A DNA stretch of 9,494 nt from Bacillota bacterium (GTDB lineage: Bacteria; Bacillota; Clostridia; Lachnospirales; Lachnospiraceae): the NCBI GenBank assembly GCA_017861355.1, contig JAGFXQ010000118.1, positions 1-9,494 on the forward strand, given 5' to 3'. This document shows, one piece after another, positions 1-6,523 of this stretch. Every line of letters starts with the position of its first letter. Positions within the stretch are counted from its first letter, which is position 1. A program made the translations under genes and the position numbers. Under the pieces are notes generated by a model that was given only the letters and a program-made list of their open reading frames with translations, was not told where the DNA came from and ran no database searches.

Positions 1-1010
1 AGGAGATAAAGCAGGCGATCCAGGATGAATATTTCTCCAAGAACGGTCGTTCCACCATCCACACTCAGACCGCGTATGTTGTGGCACTGCACTTTGATCT
101 GGTTCCAGCAGAAGTCAAGGACCGAGTACTGAAGGATCTGCAGGCCTTGCTCAAGAGGAGTAATATGCATCTTAAGACCGGTTTCATCGGAACGCCCTAC
201 CTCTGTAGAACGCTCTCTGATCATGGGGCTTCTGACAGTTCTTATCAGATCTTCTTCCAAGAGGACTATCCCAGTTGGCTGTATGAAGTGTTGATGGGTG
301 CAACGACGATCTGGGAACGTTGGAATTCCATTCTGCCGAACGGCAAGATATCCGGAACGGACATGAACTCCTTGAATCACTATGCCTATGGCTCCATCGT
401 GGAATGGATGTATCGTCATATGTGCGGTATCAACCCTCGAGAGGATGCTCCGGGCTTTCAGAAATTCGTACTAAAGCCTGAGGTATACGGTAAACTGCAT
501 TATGCAAAGGCTACCTTACGATCCGTCATGGGTCTGATCGAGAGTGGCTGGTCCAGAGAGAAGGACGGATCCCTTATGATAAAAGTAACCGTTCCATTTA
601 ACACAGAGGCTGAATTGTATCTGCCGGATGCTGATCGTACGAAGGTGGAAGGTATGGAAGGATTAACCGCAGAGCAAATAGGAGAGAAGGTAAAGGTTAG
701 CTTGGAGGCTGGAACTTATTCCTTCTGCTATGTTCCAAAGAAGAATTATGAGTTATTCTATTCCATTGAGACTCCACTGAAGGAACTACTCGCGAATCAC
801 GAGACTAAGGCGGTGCTAGGTGAATTAACGCCGAAGTTGCTATCTATGGTTGCGGGCGAAGGGTTAGGCGTGGAACTGCCCTATTGTATCGCGGATATCG
901 TGGACGGGAGCAATGATTTCTTAGCGAATATGTTGTTTGAAGGACAGTTGGACCGGAAGACTTTGGAGGAGAGATTGAAGGCAGTACCGGTAGTAGTAAG
1001 GTCTGTGTGA
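1..1010 (+). CDS. GH78 alpha-L-rhamnosidase, C-terminal part (5' end outside window)
   Basis: This is the C-terminal 335 or so residues of a glycoside hydrolase family 78 enzyme, which removes terminal alpha-L-rhamnose from plant or microbial glycans. The frame is open from base 3, so the GTG at 81 is an internal valine (TAYVVALHFD), not a start. Family signatures run in order: HTQTAYVVALHFDLVP, GFIGTPYLCRTLSDHG, QEDYPSWLYEVLMGATTIWERW, then SLNHYAYGSIVEWMYRHMCGI. These belong to the last helices of the (alpha/alpha)6 barrel. The Glu of WERW (codon 315-317) is probably the catalytic base by family analogy. A beta-rich C-terminal domain follows (about 400-740). The last 80 residues (TPLKELLANHETKAVLGELTP onward) look like a separate helical tail. 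No signal peptide can be judged. It is visibly more GC-rich than the downstream genes. Confidence 0.93.
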   Translation, partial: EIKQAIQDEYFSKNGRSTIHTQTAYVVALHFDLVPAEVKDRVLKDLQALLKRSNMHLKTGFIGTPYLCRTLSDHGASDSSYQIFFQEDYPSWLYEVLMGATTIWERWNSILPNGKISGTDMNSLNHYAYGSIVEWMYRHMCGINPREDAPGFQKFVLKPEVYGKLHYAKATLRSVMGLIESGWSREKDGSLMIKVTVPFNTEAELYLPDADRTKVEGMEGLTAEQIGEKVKVSLEAGTYSFCYVPKKNYELFYSIETPLKELLANHETKAVLGELTPKLLSMVAGEGLGVELPYCIADIVDGSNDFLANMLFEGQLDRKTLEERLKAVPVVVRSV

Positions 1011-1190
1011 TTGGATTGCTAAACCCGATTGAACAAAGTGTAACTATCTGAATCCTGCAGGTTGCTGAGAATTTATGTGATGATTTTTGCTTTATTATCC
1101 GTAGTTATTATTATTTAGTACTCTAGAGGCAAGATTGGATTATTTTAATAATTTAAAGTTAATATGTGATTTACTATACATTATATTTAT

Positions 1191-1235
1191 GAGAGACAGG
1201 TGATTGAGATTATAATCAGCTGTCTCTCTTGTTTT
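1191..1235 (+). terminator. Terminator-like hairpin downstream of the rhamnosidase gene
   Basis: A 9-bp perfect stem (GAGAGACAG 1191-1199 with CTGTCTCTC 1220-1228) continues, after one G/G mismatch, into a 5-bp inner stem (TGATT 1201-1205 with AATCA 1214-1218). The loop is 8 bases, and TTGTTTT follows. This fits a Rho-independent terminator. It lies 180 bases after the rhamnosidase stop codon, which is rather far, so it could instead end another transcript or be a stable RNA 3' end. The rest of 1011-1190 shows nothing I can name. Confidence 0.6.
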
Positions 1236-1328
1236 ATCAGGTCCGTTAATGATATGCATCATGAAAAACGATGGGAAACTGGTTGTAAGGCTTCCGATCG
1301 AATTAGGATAATATGTAATGTAAAAGTA

Positions 1329-1337
1329 TGGTATAAT
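1329..1337 (+). promoter_or_regulatory. Possible extended -10 promoter element
   Basis: TGGTATAAT is a perfect extended -10 (TGnTATAAT). No good -35 hexamer lies 16-18 bases upstream, which an extended -10 can tolerate. It sits about 70 bases before the open frame that begins at 1404, and after the hairpin at 1191-1235. It could therefore start a new transcript for the 1578-2318 gene. In AT-rich DNA a match of this kind can arise by chance. Confidence 0.35.
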
Positions 1338-1403
1338 TATAGGAATTATGTTACAATATTGAGAAAAGATTAGGAATATATGTTATGAAATTTTGAGATT
1401 TAA

Positions 1404-1577
1404 AGTAGAAGAATAAACGAGTCTGATTGGACTTTCAGAAATGATCCTAATCTGGATCAGGAAATTAATGATACTGGAAATAATAAAGATATAAAAGCTG
1501 TAACGGACTATCTTTCTCAAAAACTAGCAACAGGCCTTTCACTTTCCGATAGCAGAATTAATAATACAAAGACTGAC
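1404..1577 (+). pseudogene. Start-less in-frame extension upstream of the 1578 gene
   Basis: The frame of the downstream gene stays open for 58 codons before its ATG, back to a TAA at 1401-1403, but contains no ATG, GTG or TTG. It reads as ordinary hydrophilic protein (INESDWTFRNDPNLDQEIND, then DIKAVTDYLSQKLATGLSLS). No ribosome binding site is visible before 1578. The simplest reading is that the original gene started further upstream, probably with an export signal now lost. A non-standard start (ATT or CTG) is the alternative. The link is inferred from the continuous frame only. Confidence 0.45.
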
Positions 1578-2318
1578 ATGTCGTCCATAAACAAAATTCA
1601 GCCAGCCAGTGATAAATTAAGTTCGCTATTAGAGGATGATTTTGTTGGTGAATGGAACAGAACGAATACATATATGGCGTATACCGGCATTATTACAATA
1701 AAGAATCTGACAGATAAGTCCTTTGATTTTTCTTTTAATGGATTTTACGGAGCAAATTCTGGAACAATTGATGGTACTGCAGTTATGACAGACAAAAACA
1801 AAGCAGAATTTAAATATGTACCCGAATATGATGAAACTGTTTTTGCAAAAGTAGAATTTGTGTTTGAAAAAGATAGTTTGCTAATAAATCTTATTGAGGG
1901 GGACGAGTCTGCATTAGGCTTTGGACATAATGTTTTTATTGAGGGAGAATATACAAAATCTGAGCCGATTTATTTAGATGCGAATATCATTAATGAAATT
2001 CTGCCTACCGATGAAATTAAAGAAAAAATACGTACACTTCTAGGAGATGATGTCTACGAGCAGATGGTTTTTGTAATTGAGTATGGTATCCGTTATAAAG
2101 TTGATGGATTGACATACAGCGGCTTTATCAGTGGCGCAGGAGAAGGTGTTGATTTGCTTATTAATGACAACAATATTTATTGTTTAGGCTATGGTCTGGA
2201 TGCAGATGGCTTTGTTTATAAATTATACACCAACGATCAAGATTATAAAGATAAGTTACCACCATTTATGAAAATAGAAAGACCAGATTACAAACTGCAA
2301 TTTGTGTACAAACCTTAG
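1578..2318 (+). CDS. Unrecognised beta-rich protein, possibly 5'-truncated
   Basis: I do not recognise a named family in these 246 residues. About residues 17-125 show alternating hydrophobic strands and Gly/Asn turns (FVGEWNRTNTYMAYTGIITI, FNGFYGANSGTIDGTAVM, GFGHNVFIEGEY). This resembles the small beta-barrel, lipocalin-like domains found in exported clostridial lipoproteins. The second half (about 130-246) mixes a helix (TDEIKEKIRTLLGDDVYEQM) with further strands. No signal peptide, lipobox or membrane segment is present in the visible reading frame. The ATG has no recognisable Shine-Dalgarno sequence, and the frame is open upstream to 1404, so the real N terminus may be missing. No close partner genes: spacers of 567 and 329 bases flank it. 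Confidence 0.55.
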   Translation: MSSINKIQPASDKLSSLLEDDFVGEWNRTNTYMAYTGIITIKNLTDKSFDFSFNGFYGANSGTIDGTAVMTDKNKAEFKYVPEYDETVFAKVEFVFEKDSLLINLIEGDESALGFGHNVFIEGEYTKSEPIYLDANIINEILPTDEIKEKIRTLLGDDVYEQMVFVIEYGIRYKVDGLTYSGFISGAGEGVDLLINDNNIYCLGYGLDADGFVYKLYTNDQDYKDKLPPFMKIERPDYKLQFVYKP

Positions 2319-2474
2319 CTGGAGTATTTGCTGATTACATAATAAACTAACTGAGAAGATTAATATGAAATTGAAAAGAACAGAAATGTTGCATTATATC
2401 ACGAAATATTCAAATGGAAGGTATAGAAATAATTAAGGGTAATTCGAATCTTCCGAAAACGAAATAGAAACAAC

Positions 2475-2597
2475 TATTGCCCTCGGCCACACAGTATGTC
2501 AAGGCTGGGTACGAGCACCCCTGTCCAGAATAGGATTTCTCCAAAATAGTTTGGACTTGCGCGGGGTTAGAAACATGGTCTTTGATCGAGGACAATA
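2475..2597. other. GC-rich island with complementary ends: candidate structured RNA or repeat element
   Basis: Within the spacer 2319-2647, this 123-base stretch stands out as GC-rich against AT-rich flanks. Its ends pair: TATTG (2475-2479) with CAATA (2593-2597) and, after one mismatch, CCTCG (2481-2485) with CGAGG (2587-2591). Internal helices are possible: ACCCC (2517-2521) with GGGGT (2563-2567), GGGT (2507-2510) with ACCC (2517-2520), and TCCAAA (2540-2545) with TTTGGA (2550-2555), some mutually exclusive. It matches no riboswitch or housekeeping RNA I know. The + strand frame from 2443 is also open for about 50 codons without a start, so a gene remnant remains possible. The rest of the spacer holds only the ribosome binding site of the next gene. 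Confidence 0.4.
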
Positions 2598-2647
2598 AGA
2601 ATATAGGGAAATTATAAACATAATAGTTTGGGGGTATAGTTCTGAAA

Positions 2648-3829
2648 ATGAATATTAGAAATGTAATTATAGTTATAAGCATTGTAATATTTGTATTACT
2701 TGCTCTTGCGGTTATTGTTCTCTATCAATATGCGAGAAGTAAATATGGGGTAAATCTGGAGGTAGACTTTACCAAAATTGTGGCGAGAGAAGATTATGAT
2801 GTGAGGATTACTGAACAGTCAGAAGAAGTAACTTATCTGACAAAGGATAGCGGCGATAATTTTAAGATCCTGGCATTTACAGATATGCATTTTGATGGTT
2901 TAGTAAAGGCGCCGATGGGCAAGACGATGAACGAATTCCTGAATGCGATGAATCAGGAACAGCCGGATCTGGTAATCTTTACGGGTGATACCGTGACGGC
3001 TATATTTAACAAAGAAAGAGCAAAACTTCTGGCGGAGATTATGGAGGCTTATGGGGTATATTGGTGTGCTATACTCGGGAATCATGAGGGTGAGCATCCA
3101 TTATCCTATAAACGGGAAAAATTGATTAAGCTTTGGGCAAATGATATAAAATATCCCCATTGCCTGGTAGAACCTGGGCCGGAGGACATCTCCGGATATG
3201 GCAATTACATAGTAAACTTATTAAGCACGAATAAAAAGATTATCCAGAGTTTGATCTTTATGGACAGTGGAGATTATGTAACCAAGGAGGATATTAATAC
3301 AGTAAAATATGGTCCGGGAGCATATGACTATATCAAGGCAGACCAGATTGCATGGTGTCAAGAGCAGATCAAAGCGCTACCAGAAGGAACCAAATCAAGT
3401 CTCTTCATTCATATTCCGTTAAATGAGTATGCGATCGGGTGGGATGAAATCTATGATGAAGCAAGCAGGACTATAACAGATACGGCGGATTGTAAATATG
3501 TCGATGGTTTTCAGAGAGAAGCAGTCTGCTGTTCGGAATATAATAGTGGTTTATTTGCTGTGATAGAAACTCTTGGAAGTATGCGGTCGGTTTACTGCGG
3601 ACATGATCATGTCAATGATTATTCTATAGTTTATAAGGGAGTAAAACTGAATTACCTTCAAGCAAGTGGATACAGTATCTATGGTTGGAATGATGAAACA
3701 GCTGCTAAGACTGAGGTTTTGGAAGAGCAATCTATGCAGGGGTATACCATTCTTGAAATAGACAAATCCGGTGAGACCCAGATAACTCGGATTAGGTACA
3801 AGAAGAAAGGTTATGCAGACTATGAATAA
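2648..3829 (+). CDS. Membrane-anchored calcineurin-like metallophosphoesterase
   Basis: A 393-residue phosphoesterase of the calcineurin-like superfamily (PF00149), closest in pattern to Dcr2/purple-acid-phosphatase-like bacterial members. Residues 5-27 form one hydrophobic segment (VIIVISIVIFVLLALAVIVL) preceded by Arg. It is likely an uncleaved anchor with the catalytic domain outside the cell. All metal-binding blocks are present: TDMHFDG (D79, H81), FTGD (D114), GNHE (N145, H146), IHIPL (H255) and GHDH (H319, H321). LQASGY near residue 338 is also typical of the subgroup. The enzyme is therefore probably active, binding two metals. The substrate (phosphomonoester, diester or nucleotide) cannot be told. 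The ATG is preceded by GGGGGT at 2630-2635, 12 bases away, a loose spacing. The next gene starts 39 bases after its stop. Confidence 0.87.
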   Translation: MNIRNVIIVISIVIFVLLALAVIVLYQYARSKYGVNLEVDFTKIVAREDYDVRITEQSEEVTYLTKDSGDNFKILAFTDMHFDGLVKAPMGKTMNEFLNAMNQEQPDLVIFTGDTVTAIFNKERAKLLAEIMEAYGVYWCAILGNHEGEHPLSYKREKLIKLWANDIKYPHCLVEPGPEDISGYGNYIVNLLSTNKKIIQSLIFMDSGDYVTKEDINTVKYGPGAYDYIKADQIAWCQEQIKALPEGTKSSLFIHIPLNEYAIGWDEIYDEASRTITDTADCKYVDGFQREAVCCSEYNSGLFAVIETLGSMRSVYCGHDHVNDYSIVYKGVKLNYLQASGYSIYGWNDETAAKTEVLEEQSMQGYTILEIDKSGETQITRIRYKKKGYADYE

Positions 3830-3868
3830 TAGTCGATTAATCCAATTATAATTTGGTGGAGGTGCGAT

Positions 3869-4792
3869 ATGAAAAAAGCTGATTTGTTAAATGAGGTATC
3901 AGTACAATATGGCTTACCTTGTACGCAAATTGAATTAATCCGCCATAATGAAAATATAACGTACTGTATTGATAATAAATATTTATTGAGAGTACATAAA
4001 CCAAAGAGTGGATTTAATACCACATGGCATTTTGAAGGTGCAGATATAATTAAAATCCATGAGGATGAACTTATATTTTTAGAGCATTTGAAAGAGTGTG
4101 GGATGAATGTACAGTCTCCAATAAGAAATGTTGATAACAAATTAGTTACTGTACTTAAGGATGGAACGCCAGCTACCATGCTTACCTGGTTAGCCGGCAG
4201 GACTGTGAATAAGAATGATTTAACAGAAGAATTTGGACGTGAATTAGGTGAAATGATAGGGAAATTGCATTTGGCTGCCAAAGGTTATCATGCAGATAGT
4301 TCTCTCAATTATAATCAGGACATGTGCAAGCAATTAATTGAACTTTTATCTAGTTATTCCGATAATGAAAAGATAGATAAGGAATATTATAATGCAATGT
4401 CTACTACATTGGAATTAATAGGGGACAAGCTAAAACAATCGGAGTCTGAACATATACTTTTGCATTCGGATTTATCACTATCAAATATATTAATTACTGA
4501 AAATGGGTTGGTGCCAATAGATTTCTCACTGCTTGGATATAGCAACCCTCTGTTGGATTTGGGAAGTGTATATTGTTTTGTTAGCGATGAAAAATGCAGA
4601 ATGAGTATAATCAAGGCTTATGAAGAGGTTAGGGGATGTAGAATAGATATAAGAGAAATTGAGTATTACTTTGCATTACAGATTTTATTAGGAATAGCTT
4701 TACATCATGAATTATGGAGTAATGAAGAGTGGTTTGCTAAAAGATTGCCAGAATGGTGCAATGAGATATTCTGGCCACTTGCCAATAAATAA
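3869..4792 (+). CDS. Phosphotransferase of the APH/choline-kinase fold
   Basis: A 307-residue small-molecule kinase of the aminoglycoside phosphotransferase superfamily (PF01636-like), of normal length. The N-terminal lobe has NENITYCID followed by YLLRVHKPK (about 28-46), the usual nucleotide-binding start of the homoserine-kinase/choline-kinase-like branch. The catalytic loop is HSDLSLSN (H199, D201, N206), with Ser where most members have Gly. IDF at 217-219 supplies the metal-binding Asp. A long helix (121-136) precedes the core. The phosphate acceptor is unknown. It could be an amino alcohol, a sugar or an antibiotic, and nothing in the sequence assigns it to a known resistance class. 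The start is well supported: GGAGGT at 3858-3863 lies 5 bases before the ATG. It could be co-transcribed with the phosphoesterase gene. Confidence 0.85.
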   Translation: MKKADLLNEVSVQYGLPCTQIELIRHNENITYCIDNKYLLRVHKPKSGFNTTWHFEGADIIKIHEDELIFLEHLKECGMNVQSPIRNVDNKLVTVLKDGTPATMLTWLAGRTVNKNDLTEEFGRELGEMIGKLHLAAKGYHADSSLNYNQDMCKQLIELLSSYSDNEKIDKEYYNAMSTTLELIGDKLKQSESEHILLHSDLSLSNILITENGLVPIDFSLLGYSNPLLDLGSVYCFVSDEKCRMSIIKAYEEVRGCRIDIREIEYYFALQILLGIALHHELWSNEEWFAKRLPEWCNEIFWPLANK

Positions 4793-4811
4793 AGTAGGTG
4801 ATGTGTGTAGA

Positions 4812-4832
4812 GTGAACTTCCCATTATGTTTA
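4812..4832. repeat. Copy 1 of intergenic repeat GTGAACTTCCCATTATGTTTA
   Basis: This 21-base element lies 20 bases after the phosphotransferase stop. It equals copy 2 (5459-5480) except for one inserted A there, and matches copy 3 (6416-6436) at 19 of 21 positions. No partner arm (GGGAAGTTCAC) is nearby. A separate small dyad, TAGTAA-TGG-TTACTA, follows at 4836-4850. Confidence 0.75.
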
Positions 4833-4877
4833 ATATAGTAATGGTTACTAATAAAAAAATACATATAAATTAAATTT

Positions 4878-4884
4878 AAGGAGG
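4878..4884 (+). promoter_or_regulatory. Ribosome binding site that fixes a TTG start
   Basis: AAGGAGG is a full Shine-Dalgarno match, 8 bases before the TTG at 4893. No ATG or GTG in frame is better placed, so the GNAT-like gene most likely starts at this TTG. Confidence 0.8.
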
Positions 4885-4892
4885 ATTTCATT

Positions 4893-5417
4893 TTGAATCC
4901 ATATTTAGAATGTCCAACAGCTACAACAAAGAACTTTACTATTAGGCTTATAAGCGAAGATGATAGAGAGTCAATTTTTAAATGCTATAACGATAAAACA
5001 GCCGTTGAGTTTATGAATGATGACAACTGTGATTTTGGATTTTATATCGATTCTCAGGAGAAGATGTCAGAGACAATAGGATACTGGCTGGATTTTTATA
5101 GAAAGCAATACTTCATTAGATTTTCAATAGTAGACAATGCGACTGGTGAAGCAGTTGGGACAATTGAAGGATTTGGTGGAGAAACAGGAGTACTTCGTGT
5201 CGATATAGCTAGCGCTTATGAAAAAGCATCATATCTATCTGAAATATTCACTTTTGCTAAAGACAATTTTCATGAGATTTTTGGAAATGAATATCTGGTA
5301 ACAAAAGCTATTCCCAATGCAATAGAACGTCGTCAGGCTTTAAAAAATAATGAATGGGAATATATTAATACATTCAGAGATTTTCAAGATTATTATAAGA
5401 TTAAAGTAAAAAACTAA
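4893..5417 (+). CDS. GNAT-like acetyltransferase family protein
   Basis: A 174-residue protein with the outline of a GCN5-related N-acetyltransferase. It opens with a strand-helix unit, FTIRLISEDDRESIFKCYND (15-34), as in RimJ/RimL-type enzymes. A beta hairpin, FSIVDNATGEAVGTIEGF (77-94), would be strands 2-4. LRVDIASAYEKASYLSEIFT (101-120) follows, and the C-terminal AIERRQALKNNEWEYINTFR (143-162) fits the last helix and strand. The classic Q/RxxGxG/A acetyl-CoA loop is not clear, so enzymatic activity is unproven. The length is normal. The TTG start is chosen from its ribosome binding site. A 100-base spacer containing repeat copy 1 separates it from the phosphotransferase gene, and repeat copy 2 follows, so it stands as a single-gene unit. 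Confidence 0.68.
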   Translation: MNPYLECPTATTKNFTIRLISEDDRESIFKCYNDKTAVEFMNDDNCDFGFYIDSQEKMSETIGYWLDFYRKQYFIRFSIVDNATGEAVGTIEGFGGETGVLRVDIASAYEKASYLSEIFTFAKDNFHEIFGNEYLVTKAIPNAIERRQALKNNEWEYINTFRDFQDYYKIKVKN

Positions 5418-5458
5418 TTTTTGACCGTGGATTGTTTAATTTCAATTTGTTGCTCAGT

Positions 5459-5480
5459 GTGAACTTCCCATTAATGTTTA
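5459..5480. repeat. Copy 2 of intergenic repeat (GTGAACTTCCCATTAATGTTTA)
   Basis: Identical to copy 1 apart from one extra A. It lies 41 bases after the GNAT-like stop and about 90 bases before the PHP start. The preceding GCTCA resembles the TCTCA before copy 3. No complementary arm is present nearby. A small unrelated hairpin (AACAG 5503-5507 with CTGTT 5513-5517) follows. Confidence 0.75.
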
Positions 5481-5554
5481 TTAAGAATATGTGTTAACGA
5501 ATAACAGTTTTGCTGTTGCTTACAACTACGAATTAAAGATTATTTATACAATGT

Positions 5555-5561
5555 GGGGGTG
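5555..5561 (+). promoter_or_regulatory. Ribosome binding site supporting the ATG at 5569
   Basis: GGGGGTG lies 7 bases before the ATG at 5569. The earlier in-frame GTG at 5491 has no such site, and the 26 residues it would add do not resemble the PHP family. The site therefore decides the start of the PHP gene. Confidence 0.6.
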
Positions 5562-5568
5562 TAGGATA

Positions 5569-6360
5569 ATGCGAGATGTCCATGTGCATTTTTTACATGG
5601 AAATGGTGGCGGTTATAATATTGATTTTTTTGAGGGTTTTATCAAAGCTGCTCAAAATACAGGGCTTGATGAAATATACTTGCTTGAACATACCCACCAA
5701 TTCATTGAGTTTGAGAAAGTATACGAACCAATAAAGAAATACAACGATTATCAGCGTAACTGGATATGTAATAAAATGAACAGTTCTATAAAAGAGTATA
5801 TAAATTTTATAGATACAGTAAAGGATACTCAATACCCTGTGAAAGTTAAATTTGGTCTTGAAGTTTGTTATATTCCTGAAACTGCTGACGTACTTGCAAG
5901 CATTCTTGACGAATATGAGTTTGATTTTCTTACAGGCTCAGTACATTGGATTGATGATTGGGGATTTGACCATACAGGACAGAAAGAGCTTTGGAAAAGT
6001 ATGAACGTAAACGAGGTTTATAAAAGGTATTATAGCATAATGTTCCAATTATGCAAAAGTGGTCTTTTCACTGGTCTTGCGCATCCTGATTCAATCAAAT
6101 GCTTTGGTTATACACCTGATATTGACTTGACAGATTATTATAATGAATTATCTGTTCTTTTATGTAAACATGGTATGTATGCTGAAAATAGTGGTGGACT
6201 ACGGCTAAATTATTGCTCGGATTTGGAATTAGGTCTGAATACAAAATTGCTATCTATTTTTCAAAAAAATAATGTAGAAATTTCTACAGCCTCTGATGCG
6301 CATAAACGAAGCGATGTCGGTGTAAATATTCTTGAGCTTGAAAATATGCTCAAAGATTAG
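5569..6360 (+). CDS. PHP-family phosphoesterase, histidinol-phosphatase-like
   Basis: With the ATG at 5569 this is a 263-residue PHP-domain protein, a normal length for the HisK/HisJ-like group. It starts as the family does, MRDVHVHFLHGNGGG. Metal-ligand blocks appear in order: HVH (H5, H7), LLEHTHQF (E40, H41), KFGLEVCYIPE (E98), LTGSVHWIDDWGFDH (H126), GLAHPDSIK (H172) and TASDAHKRSDVG (D243, H245). The full set implies an active metal-dependent phosphoesterase. No histidine biosynthesis genes are nearby, so the substrate may be another small phosphate ester. An in-frame GTG at 5491 would add 26 residues but lacks a ribosome binding site and lies close to repeat copy 2. The spacer after it carries repeat copy 3. 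Confidence 0.85.
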   Translation: MRDVHVHFLHGNGGGYNIDFFEGFIKAAQNTGLDEIYLLEHTHQFIEFEKVYEPIKKYNDYQRNWICNKMNSSIKEYINFIDTVKDTQYPVKVKFGLEVCYIPETADVLASILDEYEFDFLTGSVHWIDDWGFDHTGQKELWKSMNVNEVYKRYYSIMFQLCKSGLFTGLAHPDSIKCFGYTPDIDLTDYYNELSVLLCKHGMYAENSGGLRLNYCSDLELGLNTKLLSIFQKNNVEISTASDAHKRSDVGVNILELENMLKD

Positions 6361-6404
6361 TTTACACATAATAAGCATTATCTAAAGTTAGGTTGTTTCG
6401 ACTT

Positions 6405-6470
6405 CGTTCTCAATTGCGAACTACCCATTATGTTTATTTGCAGACGGGTAGTTTGCGTAATAGAGAATCG
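6405..6470. repeat. Long bulged palindrome containing copy 3 of the intergenic repeat
   Basis: Copy 3, GCGAACTACCCATTATGTTTA (6416-6436), supplies one arm of a perfect-length inner stem. GCGAACTACCC (6416-6426) pairs with GGGTAGTTTGC (6446-6456), 11 bp with one G-T wobble and a 19-base loop. Outside an unpaired AATT/GTAATA interior loop, CGTTCTC (6405-6411) pairs with GAGAATCG (6463-6470), 7 bp with one bulged T. No U-run follows, so it is not a standard terminator. Two stem blocks separated by an unpaired spacer are also seen in integron attC sites, but the attC core sequences are absent. Confidence 0.7.
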
Positions 6471-6523
6471 TAATTGGTTGATGTTTCCATAAATAGATAT
6501 GAATTAGTGGAGGGAAATTTATT

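Noticed and set aside
81..83. GTG at 81 as the start of a short rhamnosidase-like protein
   Set aside because: The frame is open back to base 3 and codes for the conserved HTQTAYV motif, so the gene begins before the window.
2475..2597. Known riboswitch or T-box upstream of the phosphoesterase gene
   Set aside because: None of the conserved cores I know (SAM, TPP, FMN, cobalamin, c-di-GMP, lysine, purine, T-box AGGGTGGNACCGCG) is present.
2410..2682. Minus-strand reading frame of 90 codons
   Set aside because: It spans the GC-rich island and the start of the phosphoesterase gene, has mixed composition and no recognisable family. It is better explained by the island's structure.
3820..4281. 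Minus-strand frame of 153 codons opposite the phosphotransferase gene
   Set aside because: It is the complement of a well-supported kinase domain, with no motif or convincing ribosome binding site of its own.
3869..4792. Named aminoglycoside resistance gene
   Set aside because: Only superfamily motifs are shared. The N-terminal pattern fits the broader choline/homoserine kinase-like group and no resistance subfamily is recognisable.
5491..5568. GTG at 5491 as the start of the PHP gene
   Set aside because: It has no ribosome binding site, the 26 added residues do not fit the family, and the ATG at 5569 gives the typical MRDVHVH beginning with a GGGGGTG site.
4812..6436. CRISPR array
   Set aside because: The three copies are separated by whole genes, not by short uniform spacers, and no cas genes are present.
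6405..6470. Integron attC site
   Set aside because: The overall shape is similar, but the GTTRRRY and RYYYAAC core sites are absent and no integron integrase is seen.
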